The position numbers were made by a program, and so were the translations under genes. A stretch of 64,000 nucleotides of DNA from Streptomyces sp. CBMA152 (GTDB lineage: Bacteria > Actinomycetota > Actinomycetes > Streptomycetales > Streptomycetaceae), in NCBI RefSeq assembly GCF_014596475.1, contig NZ_MECJ01000012.1, positions 62,001 through 126,000 of the forward strand, given 5' to 3'. The notes beneath the pieces are model-generated. The model did no database searches. It saw nothing but the letters and a program-made list of their open reading frames with translations, and was not told where the DNA came from. Below, piece by piece: positions 8,354-16,725 of this stretch (position 1 is its first letter; each line of letters opens with the position of its first letter).

Positions 8354-9624
8354 TGAAGGGCCAGTGGCACGACGGCTGCGGCCGCGATCACGAGGGCGCC
8401 GAAGCCCAGGGTGGAACGCACACCGACCTGGTGGGAGACCGGCCCTGCGGCGAGGTAGCCGACCGGGACCGGCAGGATCTGGCCGAGTGTCGAGTAGGAC
8501 AGGGTGCGGCTGAGGCGGTCGGCCGGGATGCGTTCCTGCACGAGCCCGGCCCACACGGTCATGCTCACCGCCAGCCCGCACCCCGCCGTGGCGGTCGCCA
8601 TCACGAGCACGGCGAGTGGGGCGGACAGCGCCATCGCGGCCAGCGGCAGGGCCATCGTGCCGGTGCCCAGGCACACCACCCTGCCGACCAGGTGGGGCTT
8701 CCACAGCAGCGCGATGGCGGCCCCGGCCACCAGCCCGGCCGTGAACCCGGACACCGCCAGTCCCCAGGGTCCGGCCCCGCCCAGGAAATGGGCGCCGTAG
8801 ACGGGCCCGAGAAGCTGGTAGCCCACCAGCCACGCGGGGACCACGACGGCGGCCTGGCAGACCATCACCCACAGCCAGCGCCGCGAGCGGAAGTCGTCCC
8901 AGCCCTCGCGCAGATCGGCGGTGAAGCGGGCCCGTACCTTCACCGCGGCCGGGGTGAGGTCGATGCGCGCGAACAGGGCCGCCGACGCCGCGAACGTGAG
9001 GGCGTCCCATCCGATCACCCAGCTCGACCCGAACGCCGCGACGAGGACACCGCCGAGCGCGGGGCCGGCCACCTTCACCGTGTTCTGGCCGATCTTGAGG
9101 AGTGCGTTCGCGGCGTGCCGCAGTTCTGCCGGGACGACCTCGACGACGATTCCGCCGGCCGCCGGGGTGAAGAACGCCGCCGCTGCACCGCAGGCCGTCG
9201 ACATGATCACCAGGTGCCACACCCGGGCCTGCCCGGACCACAGCAGCACCATGGCGATGCCCTCGGCGACAGCGCAGGTGATGTTGGACCACACCATCAC
9301 CCGGGCTCGAGAGAGCCGGTCGGCGGCGACGCCGCCCACCAGCAGGAGCAGGATCTGCGGCACCACGCTGGCCGCGAGGACCATACCGAGAGCGGTGGCG
9401 CCTCCGCCGATGTGGAGCACCGCGAACGCGAGACCGATGGGGGACACCGCAGAGCCGGTCCACGACAGCAGGCGGGCCGTGAAGTGGAGCCGGTAGGGGC
9501 GGACCTTGAGCGGCGCCCCCGCCTCCCGGACACGCGCCGCCCAACCGATCCGGGGGACAGCACCTCTTCCCCCTCGGTCCAGCGGCCGCGCGTTTCGCAA
9601 GATCCAACTCCGCCCGGAGAACAC
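8275..9624 (-). CDS. MFS transporter (enterobactin-exporter/MFS_3 type)
   Basis: 449 residues from the longest start; the first ~35 residues are basic and non-membrane, and a GTG at 9531 could be the true start. About 10-12 hydrophobic segments follow. The loop VGGVAADRLSRARVM after TM2 corresponds to MFS motif A (G-x-x-x-D-R-x-x-R). A second half begins near FRSRRWLWVMVCQAAVVVP. The family exports siderophores, antibiotics and other small molecules. Its position convergent with and overlapping the oxygenase gene, and close to an ABC exporter, fits self-resistance or product export. The C-terminus is a Pro/Ala-rich cytosolic tail. Confidence 0.88.
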   Translation of the reverse strand: MFSGRSWILRNARPLDRGGRGAVPRIGWAARVREAGAPLKVRPYRLHFTARLLSWTGSAVSPIGLAFAVLHIGGGATALGMVLAASVVPQILLLLVGGVAADRLSRARVMVWSNITCAVAEGIAMVLLWSGQARVWHLVIMSTACGAAAAFFTPAAGGIVVEVVPAELRHAANALLKIGQNTVKVAGPALGGVLVAAFGSSWVIGWDALTFAASAALFARIDLTPAAVKVRARFTADLREGWDDFRSRRWLWVMVCQAAVVVPAWLVGYQLLGPVYGAHFLGGAGPWGLAVSGFTAGLVAGAAIALLWKPHLVGRVVCLGTGTMALPLAAMALSAPLAVLVMATATAGCGLAVSMTVWAGLVQERIPADRLSRTLSYSTLGQILPVPVGYLAAGPVSHQVGVRSTLGFGALVIAAAAVVPLALHQVRGLALAPAEASPADGTPAERAPR

Positions 9625-9757
9625 GAAATCCCGGCAGCGAGAGGCCGCCGGGAAGCTCGCCCCGACTCTAGAGCAACCCCAAGATCGTGTGTCTCAGACG
9701 CTTCAGTACGCCCCTGGCGCGCTCCGGACCACCGCGGACTAGCAGGAGGAACACGGA

Positions 9758-9976
9758 ATGGAGGGGCACATACCGCACGCAGGGCCAGGTGCGCACTGCC
9801 ACCCATGCTGGACAGACCAGCAGGCCGCGCTCGCGGAGGAGAAGGCCAAGGCGGAGGCCAAGGAAAGAGCCGGGGAACGGATGGGGCCTCCGCGCATCGC
9901 GACGCTGGTGATCGTGCTGGCAGTCGCAGGCTCCTGGGTCGCCTTCATGTGGACCCTCATCAAGCTCTTCGCCTAA
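9758..9976 (+). CDS. Small single-pass membrane protein
   Basis: 72 residues. A polar N-terminus with His and Cys residues (HAGPGAHCHPCW) is followed by a charged helix (AALAEEKAKAEAKERAGER), probably a short coiled coil. One C-terminal transmembrane helix (IATLVIVLAVAGSWVAFMW) ends in LIKLFA. AGCAGGAGG lies about 10-20 bases upstream of the ATG. The HxHxxC cluster could bind metal. No family recognised. It is plausible because of the clean TM topology and the start context, but it could be a chance frame. Confidence 0.5.
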   Translation: MEGHIPHAGPGAHCHPCWTDQQAALAEEKAKAEAKERAGERMGPPRIATLVIVLAVAGSWVAFMWTLIKLFA

Positions 9977-10110
9977 CGGGAGCATCGGCGCCACCTCCGT
10001 TCTGTCCGTCCCAGAAGCTCGCCACCATCCACACGGCCTTGAACTGCTTTGGGGGAAGATCATGAAATGTGGACTCAAGGCGCCCGCTGGGCTCAGTAGC
10101 TTCTTCAGCC

Positions 10111-10626
10111 ATGAAGCGCATCGCCCTCATTGGCTGCGGCGGCAGCGGCAAGACGTTCCTCTCCAAGCAGCTCGGCACCCTGATCAGCGCCCCGGTCAAG
10201 CACCTGGACGCCGTGTACTACGACGACGAGTGGAACCCGCTGCCTCCCGAGGAGTTCGCTGCGGCCCAGGAGCGGCTCGTGGCCGAACCTGCCTGGGTGA
10301 TCGAAGGGAACTACGCCAGCACACTGCCCATCCGGCTGCGCCGCGCCGATTGCGTGATCTTCCTCGAACTCCCGACCTGGGTCTGCCTGTGGGGCATCGC
10401 TCAGCGCCGCCTGCGCCACGGCGGGGGTCAGGACGATGCGACGGGGGTGTACGACCGGATCACGTGGGGCTTTCTCCGCTACGTGTGGGGCTACCGCAAG
10501 ACAATGGCCCCACGGGTTCGGGAGCTGCTCGACGAGCACGCCACCGGGGCCAGCATCCACGTGGTCACCAGCCGACGCGAGGCCCGCGCCCTGCTGGCCC
10601 AGCTCACCGAAGCGCAAACCGCCTAG
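10111..10626 (+). CDS. P-loop kinase-like protein (FlaR/topology-modulation-protein type)
   Basis: 171 residues, start at the ATG directly before MKRIALIGCGGSGKTFLSKQ. The Walker A motif is GCGGSGKT at residues 8-15. HLDAVYYDDEWNPLP follows at about residues 31-46, and WVIEGNYASTLPIRLRRADCVIFLELP at 62-88 matches the adenylate-kinase-like proteins annotated as FlaR or 'topology modulation protein'. A lid-like arginine-rich helix (WGIAQRRLRHGG) follows. These proteins are thought to phosphorylate small molecules or nucleotides, with substrates mostly unknown. Linked NUDIX and nucleoside genes make a nucleotide substrate reasonable. The longer in-frame start at 10069 adds 14 unlikely residues. 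Confidence 0.85.
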   Translation: MKRIALIGCGGSGKTFLSKQLGTLISAPVKHLDAVYYDDEWNPLPPEEFAAAQERLVAEPAWVIEGNYASTLPIRLRRADCVIFLELPTWVCLWGIAQRRLRHGGGQDDATGVYDRITWGFLRYVWGYRKTMAPRVRELLDEHATGASIHVVTSRREARALLAQLTEAQTA

Positions 10627-11007
10627 CAGGAAGCCCCACCGCCCGCAGGGCACCGGCGCCTGGCCGCGCCCTGTTCCTAGGCTCCCGACGCGTCGCCAGT
10701 CGCCGATGCTGCGATGAGGAGCGGCTTGGGCGGCACACCTGGATGCGCCTGACGGAGCACAGCCCCCGCCACCCTTCGGCCCCCACACCTTGCCGTACAC
10801 GGTGCCGCACAATCCCCGGATCGTGTGGGGTGCGCACTCGGACACCCATCTGCGTGATCGAACGGACTCCGGCTCAGACAACACAAGGCCCGGAGAACGA
10901 AACCGCACATCAGCCCGAAGAGTTCGCCCCCTCCCCACCCGAACGCGCGCCGTTGAGGGCCGTTAGTCCGAGCACCTGTCCGAGCGTCACGTCAACGAGG
11001 AGGCGTC
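10627..11007 (+). other. Intergenic spacer before the NUDIX/ABC operon
   Basis: About 380 bases with no convincing gene. The last 15 bases contain GAGGAGG, a strong ribosome-binding site for the ATG at 11008. The remainder probably holds the promoter of the three-gene NUDIX-ABC-methyltransferase operon, but I see no clear -10/-35 pair or strong hairpin. Confidence 0.4.
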
Positions 11008-11616
11008 ATGCCACACCGCATGCACAGCACCGGCGACCAGCCCGAGTTCGAACAGCACTCCGTGTGCGTCGAACAGCGCACCGCCCGCCTCCCTCATCAA
11101 CCGCATCCCCCTACGCCCCCCAGTGAGGCCACCGGCCCCGACCCGAGTAGGGCACCTGACCGCTACCGCAGCGCGGTGGAAACGACTGTCGTGCTGCACC
11201 GGCCGGACGGCCGGGTCCTGCTCCTGCGCCGCAACGCCCCCGGAGACGACCACCGCCTCGTCCTGGTCGGCAGGGAGTTGAAGCACGACGAGTGGGCGGA
11301 CGACGGTGCGCGCCGCGCCACCACCTCGGCCGTCGGGGTCCGCATCGATCCGGCCGACGTGGAGTACTGCTGCACCGCGCACCTCCAAGTCGATGACGGA
11401 GAGCGGTACCTGGTGGTGCTGTTCACCGCGCAGTACTGGAGGGGCGAGCCGTTCAACACGAATGCCGATAGGGACGTAGAGCTGGTCTGGGCGGAGCCCG
11501 GTGAGCCGCCCGCCGACTGCCACCCGGTCACGGCCACCCTCCTGGAGCTGTTCGTCACGGGCACCGTCCAGGCATGCCTGCGCGTGCCGGCCGCCGGGCA
11601 GAGGGGCACAGCATGA
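11008..11616 (+). CDS. NUDIX-fold protein with degenerate catalytic box
   Basis: 202 residues. After a disordered N-terminal ~50 residues, the NUDIX fold is recognisable from TTVVLHRPDGRVLLLRRNAPGDDHRLVLVGRELKH. In the place of G-x5-E-x7-RE-x-x-EE there is GRELKHDEWADDGARRATTSAVGV: the RE dyad is RR and the EE pair is TS. Metal binding and hydrolysis are therefore doubtful, and a ligand-binding or regulatory role is possible. A strong GAGGAGG site precedes the start. The stop overlaps the ATG of the ABC transporter gene (ATGA), so the products are made together and may form a complex or share a ligand. Confidence 0.7.
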   Translation: MPHRMHSTGDQPEFEQHSVCVEQRTARLPHQPHPPTPPSEATGPDPSRAPDRYRSAVETTVVLHRPDGRVLLLRRNAPGDDHRLVLVGRELKHDEWADDGARRATTSAVGVRIDPADVEYCCTAHLQVDDGERYLVVLFTAQYWRGEPFNTNADRDVELVWAEPGEPPADCHPVTATLLELFVTGTVQACLRVPAAGQRGTA

Positions 11617-13604
11617 GGAACGACAAGGCCCCGGCTGACACGGACGAGGCTGGAGCCGTCTCGGCGTCCGAGGAGCTGCTGTTTGGCGGGCAGTTGCAGT
11701 ACGACATGGGCTGGAACGCGCACCACGGCGCGTGGCTCGGGCTTTCTCTGTGGTCGATGGCGCGGGATCTACCGAGGCTCGTGGCAACGTCGGTACGGCT
11801 GGCCGCTCTGGCGGACCGGCGAGCGCTGCGCACCGTCGCGGCCGCCGAGATCAGTTCGGGGATCACCCAGGCCATCTCCCTCGTGGCGGTCAACGCGGTG
11901 CTCGCCCGGCTCCTGGCCTCGGGAACAGTCCCAGCACGGATCACCCATGCCCTGCCCGCGCTGCTCACGGTCGCGGTGGCCGGGATGGTCCGGGCGCTGT
12001 GCACTGCTGCGTCCACCGCCGCAACCGGCGCCTTGGAGCCGCGGGTCCAACGTGTGGCCACCGAGCGGTACTTGACGCTCGTGGCCGCGGTCGAGCTCAA
12101 AGCGATCGAGGATGACGAGTTCCACCGGCTGCTGGACTCGGCGTCCTGGGGAGCGGAGTCGGCACGGCGGATGGTGAAGTACACCACCAACGTGGTCAAC
12201 AGTCTGATCTCGCTGATCGCGGCGGCTGGTGTCCTGACCGTGCTGCACCCGGTTCTGCTGCCGCTGCTGCTCTTGATGACCGTGCCCAGCGCCTGGGGGG
12301 CGATGGCCAAGGCCCGCCGCCGCTACATCAGTTTTCACCGATTCGTGCAGCACGCGCGGGCGGCCCAGCTGCTGACCCGGCTGATGATCGAGCAGAGTGC
12401 CGCCGCCGAGCTGCGCCTGCACGGCGTCGGTCCGTGGCTGTTGCGGCACTTCCGGGGCATGGCCGACACCACCGAACGCGAGCAGGACCGGCTCGCCCGC
12501 CAGGACGCGCGCACCGGCTTGCTCGCTGCCACGGCAACCGGCGCCGCGACGGCGGCGACCTTCGGGGTGCTCGGGCTGCTGCTGTGGACCGGGGCGATGG
12601 CCCTGTCCGTCGGCGGTACCGCTGTCCTCGCTATCCGCTCCGGCTCCGCATCCCTGCGCCGATCCGTCCTGGAGATCTCCGACATGCATCAAGAGAGCCT
12701 GTTCGTGGGCGACTACGAGCGGCTATGCACCGAGGCCGAGCGGCGCGCGACCCCCACCGACGGGGTAGATCTGCCGGATCACGCGGAGATCCGCTTCGAG
12801 AAGGTGTCGTTCACCTATCCCGGCAAGAATGACCCCGCCCTCGCCGATATCGACCTCGTGCTGCCCGCAGGGAAGACCATCGCGCTGGTGGGCAGCAACG
12901 GCTCGGGCAAGACCACGCTGGTCAAACTGCTGTGCGGCCTGTACGCGCCGGACTCAGGCCGGATCTGGTGGGGCGAGGTGGACTCCGTCACCGCCAGCCG
13001 GGCACAGATCTACGACCGGGTCGCCACCCTCGCCCAGGATTTCTACCGCTGGCCCTTCACCGCCCGGGTCAACATCGGCATCGGCCGCCCCGTCGACCCG
13101 TTCGACGACGACGAACTGCTGGAGGCGGCCCGCTTCGCGGGCGCCGACGACGTGATCACCGAACTGCCCAACGGGCTCGGCACGCTACTGTCGCGCGGTT
13201 ACAAAGGCGGCCAGCAGATCTCCGGCGGTCAGTGGCAGCGGCTTGGCTTTGCTCGCACGCACTTCCGCCAGGGCCGCGTGCTCGTGGCGGACGAGCCCAC
13301 CAGCGCCCTCGACCCCAAGGCCGAGCAGCGGACCTTCGACCAGATCCGCGCCCTGGCCGACCAAGGACAGACCGTGGTGCTGGTCACCCACCGCCTCCAC
13401 AGCGTCCGGCACGCCGACACCATCGTCGTCCTCGACCACGGGCGCATCGCCGAGCACGGCACCTTCGACCAGCTCATGGACCCCGTCACCGGCACAGGGG
13501 CTTTCCGCGACGCCTACCTGTTGCAGTCCAGCGCCTACCAGCACACCCTCCCCGCCCAAGCCAATCGCCTGTCCGCCGACCAGCCCGCCGGAGACTCCCT
13601 ATGA
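11613..13604 (+). CDS. ABC exporter, fused permease and ATPase
   Basis: 663 residues from the ATG at 11613, which overlaps the previous stop; an in-frame ATG at 11574 is less likely. The N-terminal ~370 residues have about five to six hydrophobic helices. The ATPase half is complete: Walker A GSNGSGKTT, Q-loop LAQDFYRWPF, signature ISGGQWQR, Walker B VLVADEPTSALD and H-loop VTHRLHS. The Q-loop and signature place it with multidrug or peptide exporters of the type common in Streptomyces biosynthetic clusters. It is translationally coupled on both sides, to the NUDIX-like protein and to the methyltransferase-NUDIX fusion, which links transport to that chemistry. Confidence 0.93.
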   Translation: MRNDKAPADTDEAGAVSASEELLFGGQLQYDMGWNAHHGAWLGLSLWSMARDLPRLVATSVRLAALADRRALRTVAAAEISSGITQAISLVAVNAVLARLLASGTVPARITHALPALLTVAVAGMVRALCTAASTAATGALEPRVQRVATERYLTLVAAVELKAIEDDEFHRLLDSASWGAESARRMVKYTTNVVNSLISLIAAAGVLTVLHPVLLPLLLLMTVPSAWGAMAKARRRYISFHRFVQHARAAQLLTRLMIEQSAAAELRLHGVGPWLLRHFRGMADTTEREQDRLARQDARTGLLAATATGAATAATFGVLGLLLWTGAMALSVGGTAVLAIRSGSASLRRSVLEISDMHQESLFVGDYERLCTEAERRATPTDGVDLPDHAEIRFEKVSFTYPGKNDPALADIDLVLPAGKTIALVGSNGSGKTTLVKLLCGLYAPDSGRIWWGEVDSVTASRAQIYDRVATLAQDFYRWPFTARVNIGIGRPVDPFDDDELLEAARFAGADDVITELPNGLGTLLSRGYKGGQQISGGQWQRLGFARTHFRQGRVLVADEPTSALDPKAEQRTFDQIRALADQGQTVVLVTHRLHSVRHADTIVVLDHGRIAEHGTFDQLMDPVTGTGAFRDAYLLQSSAYQHTLPAQANRLSADQPAGDSL

Positions 13605-14785
13605 GCACCCGCCTCACCGCTCTTGGCGCTGAGCAGGCCAACGCCACGACCTGGCACGCCTATGGCCAGCACCAGCTCCAGCGCCGCCCTGACATCCCCG
13701 ACCTCGCCCAGTGGCACTGGGGCAACGCCGGAACCGGCCCCGGTGTCGAGATCCTCGGCAATGCTCGTGGCCGGCGGTTCCTGGATCTGGGCTCCGGACT
13801 CGGTCTGCACGCCGCCTACCTCGCTCAGCACGGAGCGCTGGTCGACGCCGTAGACGCCTCCCCCAGCCAGCACCAACGCGCCATCGACCGCTACGGATCC
13901 CTGCCCGGCGTTCAGTTCAAGCTGGCCGATGCAGTCCGGTACCTGGCCGATGCCGAACCGTACGAGGTGATCTACTCCGTCAACGGGCTGCCCTACCTCG
14001 ATCCCGACCGGCTGCTACCCGTCCTCGCCGACGCCCTCGCCCCCGGCGGCCAGCTCATCTTCACCGCCTTGCACACCACCTCAGCCGGGGCCGGCCCCTC
14101 CTCCCGCGTCGCCCCTCGCCCGGAGACCCTGCGCTTGCCCGGCAGCGGTGAGGAGCGGACGGTCCACATGTGGATGCTGGAACCCTCGCTGTGGGAGGAC
14201 CTGCTGGTCCAGAACGGGCTGATCGTCGACTCGATCACCGTGCTGGACTCCGCACAGCCCGACAGTCCCGTCTCCTACCGACTGTTCCAGGCCCATCGAC
14301 CGCTCATCCCCACCTCGCGGGCCCGCAGCACGAAACCGCCCATTGCTCACGCCGCCGTCGGCGTCGGGGTCCTCGTGCACGGTCCACACGGCATTCTGCT
14401 GGGCCGCCATGCCCGGGGAACCTGGGAGGCACCCGGTGGATCCGTCGACCCAGACGAAAGCTTCGCGGAGGCCGCCGTGCGCGAGCTAGCCGAAGAGACC
14501 GGGCTCCTTGCCGACGTCGGCGATGCCTGCGTGCTGGGCACCCTCCTGGACCACGTGGACGGAGTACTCCGGATCACCGTCCCGGTCCTGGTCACCCACT
14601 GGCGCGGCGAACCACATGACCGTGAGGCAGCCATCGGGTCCTGGCGCTGGTGGCCGTTGACGGCACTGCCCAACAGGCTCTTCGACTGCACCGCCCAGTG
14701 CCTCACCGCCTGGAAGCCGGACCTCCAAATCAACCACCCCCCGGCCCGCTTCCTGCCCGCTGCCCCACCGAGCACCCGCCCCTGA
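13601..14785 (+). CDS. SAM-dependent methyltransferase - NUDIX hydrolase fusion
   Basis: 394 residues; ATG overlaps the ABC stop (ATGA). Residues 1-235 form a class I methyltransferase: motif I FLDLGSGLGLHAAYLA near residue 63, acidic post-I VDAVDAS, and YEVIYSVNGLPYLDP followed by LAPGGQLIFTAL (motifs II and III). Residues 245-385 are a NUDIX domain with an intact box: GGSVDPDE, seven residues, then RELAEETGLL. The single chain could methylate a substrate and hydrolyse a linked nucleotide, or use the NUDIX fold for substrate recognition. Fusion of these two domains next to an ABC exporter and a dead NUDIX is unusual. Confidence 0.9.
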   Translation: MSTRLTALGAEQANATTWHAYGQHQLQRRPDIPDLAQWHWGNAGTGPGVEILGNARGRRFLDLGSGLGLHAAYLAQHGALVDAVDASPSQHQRAIDRYGSLPGVQFKLADAVRYLADAEPYEVIYSVNGLPYLDPDRLLPVLADALAPGGQLIFTALHTTSAGAGPSSRVAPRPETLRLPGSGEERTVHMWMLEPSLWEDLLVQNGLIVDSITVLDSAQPDSPVSYRLFQAHRPLIPTSRARSTKPPIAHAAVGVGVLVHGPHGILLGRHARGTWEAPGGSVDPDESFAEAAVRELAEETGLLADVGDACVLGTLLDHVDGVLRITVPVLVTHWRGEPHDREAAIGSWRWWPLTALPNRLFDCTAQCLTAWKPDLQINHPPARFLPAAPPSTRP

Positions 14786-14856
14786 CCGACAACTGATCGC
14801 CGCAGCGGCGGGAGCCGCCCATCTCCCGCCGCTGTGGCCCTGGATGAAGGGGAGCC

Positions 14857-15153
14857 ATGACATACGACCCGAACTGCCCGCTATGCATCGCCAGTGACCA
14901 CACAACCGGCCACCAGCCGAGGGAGGAGCCCGAGCCAGAACCGCCGATACCGATCAGGCTGCGCGGCTGCATGGGCCCGCCGCCGACCCAGTGGGTGTCC
15001 TTGGTGAAGAGCGATATGTCAAGGGTGACGCTGAGAGGGGAGTCGAGTCCATGCCGGGAGGCAAGCCAGGGCCGATTGGCCTCGAAAATGTCTCTTGGCC
15101 TCAGCGGAACGACACCGATGGCCCCAGTTGGGGATCTTCGCGGGGAAACGTGA
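14857..15153 (+). CDS. Possible small Cys-containing protein
   Basis: 98-residue frame with an AGGGGAG-like site before the ATG. The first ~20 residues (YDPNCPLCIASDHTTGH) look protein-like with a CxxC and two histidines, as in a zinc-binding start. The rest is low in recognisable structure. It may be a 5' remnant of a larger gene or a small protein. The surrounding spacer 14786-15227 has no other gene I can support. Confidence 0.25.
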   Translation: MTYDPNCPLCIASDHTTGHQPREEPEPEPPIPIRLRGCMGPPPTQWVSLVKSDMSRVTLRGESSPCREASQGRLASKMSLGLSGTTPMAPVGDLRGET

Positions 15154-15227
15154 CCGAGTCTGTTGGCCCCGCCTCCGAAGGCGCGGGTCGTGGCAGAATG
15201 CCGGCATGGTTCTGATCCGAAAGGGCG

Positions 15228-15644
15228 ATGCCGCGTAGGCGCCCGAAGGCCGTCCGCGCTGAGCGGTGGCGGCCACCCAGGCACGTGCTGGTCCGGCAGA
15301 TTCCGGGTGTATCCGCTCGAACCCGGGCAGCAGTGCGACGTGTTGAGGCCGAGTACTTGTGGCCGGACGCCGTTGCTAACGCACTGAGCCGGTTCGAGTG
15401 GGCTTTCAGGCAGCCGGGACGATATCTGACTGGCCCTTATGAGAGTCCCGGCATCGAGATCGAAGACGGTCGAGATGATCTGGAAGTGGCTTTGCAGCGC
15501 TTCCCGAGAGGAGCCCGAGCTGATCTGGGCCGCTTGGTAGAGCAGATCGACATCGAGTTCGAGCGGCGTACTCTTCCGAACCCGGGTTGGGTGAGCGAGT
15601 GGACAGCGGGGCGCTGGTGGTGGTGGCGCATTCGGGAACGGTGA
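15228..15644 (+). CDS. Hypothetical protein, Arg/Trp-rich
   Basis: 138 residues. The N-terminus is strongly basic (MPRRRPKAVRAERWRPPRHV). The middle contains an acidic helix (IEIEDGRDDLEVALQRF), and the C-terminal RLVEQIDIEFERRTLPNPG followed by a run of tryptophans (RWWWWRIRER) resembles small conserved Streptomyces proteins of unknown function. Codon use fits the surroundings. It sits alone before an insertion-sequence fragment on the opposite strand. No function can be assigned. Confidence 0.55.
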   Translation: MPRRRPKAVRAERWRPPRHVLVRQIPGVSARTRAAVRRVEAEYLWPDAVANALSRFEWAFRQPGRYLTGPYESPGIEIEDGRDDLEVALQRFPRGARADLGRLVEQIDIEFERRTLPNPGWVSEWTAGRWWWWRIRER

Positions 15645-15653
15645 CACCGGTCG

Positions 15654-15914
15654 TCAGGAGCCCGCGCTGGCCTGTTGGCGGGCTCTGGTGTGGGCCAAGC
15701 GGTAGGACTCGCTGCCGATCTCGATGATGTTGCCGCCGAAGGTGAGGCGGTCCACGATGGCCGCGCAGAGCCTGGGGCCAACGGACTCGTTCCACCGGGG
15801 CCAGAGAAGCCGTTCACAGCCAGCCGATCGGCGGTCGCGGACTCGGAGTAGGTAATCGGCTGGAGATCCACGCGTGATTCCTCCGGGCAAACCGTAGCGA
15901 GTCGGTGCGGTCAC
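15654..15914 (-). pseudogene. C-terminal fragment of an IstB-like IS21 helper ATPase
   Basis: The last ~45 residues (GPRLCAAIVDRLTFGGNIIE followed by IGSESYRLAHTRAR) match the C-terminal end of IstB-type AAA+ helper proteins of IS21 elements, where the DRL...ESYRL pattern is characteristic. The Walker motifs and the rest of the ~250-residue protein are absent, and no partner IstA transposase is visible. The N-terminal part of the frame is unrelated. This is a relic of an IS21-family insertion. Confidence 0.55.
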
Positions 15915-15974
15915 CGGGGTGGTGCCGTCGTCCGCGAGCAGGGGGCGCGGTCCCCAGAGGCGAGCGGGCCGTGC

Positions 15975-16598
15975 TCAGGAAGCCTTGAGATGCCCGCACC
16001 GCCGGGCGATGTCCAGCCCGCGGGAACCCGGCCGGGCAGGGGTTCCGCCGGCGTGCGGGGGCGGCCCGCCTGTTGGCGCGCCGGGGCAGCGGGGTGTCAG
16101 GGCCTGGCGGCCGAACAACTCGGGCCGCCTGTTCTTGAGTTCGTCGGCTGCCGCCGTCACGGCTGCGTCGTCGGCAGTGGTGTCTACGAGGCACCCCAGC
16201 AGGACGGCGGCGTCCTCTAGCTCGGCACCCGTCGCGCCGAGCCTGCACGGCACGCCGGGCCGCGTCACGTCGCGGGCAAGGACCGCTGCTTCGCGCCGTA
16301 CGAGGTACTGCTCCCGCTCGGTAACGCTCTGCTCGCATCGCTCTGTATCGCTCAGCAAAGCGCGCTCCGCGTCCTTACGGGGCTGTTCCTCATCACACTG
16401 CCCCTGCATGAAATCGGTCAGCGACTTCGCCGAGTCAACGCCGAGCTGGCCCAGGAGATCCCGTCCACCTGCCCGTCGGCCTTGATCCTTTTCCCTGGCG
16501 AACAGCTTGGAGAGTTCGTACTGGGGAATCGCCACGGTGCCCGGGTCCGGAGCTTCGCTCGGAGGCTGGCTATTTGGGTCGTCCGACGATGCGCCCAA
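15975..16598 (-). CDS. Phage scaffold/minor-capsid-like protein
   Basis: 207 residues. Residues 25-110 are charged and helical (ELSKLFAREKDQGRRAGGRD, then repeated E/R/A segments such as EQSVTEREQYLVRREAAV), giving a likely coiled coil. The tail is Pro/Gly-rich (PGAPTGGPPPHAGGTPARPG). This layout, including the AREKxQGRR start, resembles scaffolding-like proteins of actinophages and of Streptomyces prophage remnants. No other phage structural gene is present here, so it is either an isolated prophage remnant or a gene moved with the neighbouring insertion sequences. Assignment rests on recalled similarity. Confidence 0.45.
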   Translation of the reverse strand: MGASSDDPNSQPPSEAPDPGTVAIPQYELSKLFAREKDQGRRAGGRDLLGQLGVDSAKSLTDFMQGQCDEEQPRKDAERALLSDTERCEQSVTEREQYLVRREAAVLARDVTRPGVPCRLGATGAELEDAAVLLGCLVDTTADDAAVTAAADELKNRRPELFGRQALTPRCPGAPTGGPPPHAGGTPARPGSRGLDIARRCGHLKAS

Positions 16599-16676
16599 GA
16601 TGGGCAGGATCGGGCGGCCGCACGCCTCGTCGTCCCGGGCCGAGAGGCCGAGATCCTTACGGTGCCGGGCCAGAGC

Positions 16677-16694
16677 CTAGTACTCCAGCCGTAG
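16677..16694 (+). repeat. Orphan IS701-type terminal sequence with CTAG flank
   Basis: CTAG followed by TACTCCAGCCGTAG. The 14 bases after CTAG are identical to the outer 14 bases of the right end of the IS701-like element at 19158-19171 (inverted), and that end is also flanked by CTAG (19172-19175). Inward of 16694 the match stops. Confidence 0.7.
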
Positions 16695-16725
16695 ATCGCT
16701 GGTGCGCCGTCCGAACCGACCGCGC

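Noticed and set aside
7313..9607. 764-residue minus-strand frame through the oxygenase and MFS region
   Set aside because: It is a shadow frame of the MFS and TauD-like genes: no transmembrane or domain pattern and low-complexity Arg/Gly sequence.
1..14785. Known aminoglycoside cluster (butirosin/neomycin-like) because of DegT, radical SAM and a glycosyltransferase
   Set aside because: No 2-deoxy-scyllo-inosose synthase or characteristic deacetylase is visible and the glycosyltransferase is GT2-type; the NUDIX and PNP-like genes do not fit that pathway.
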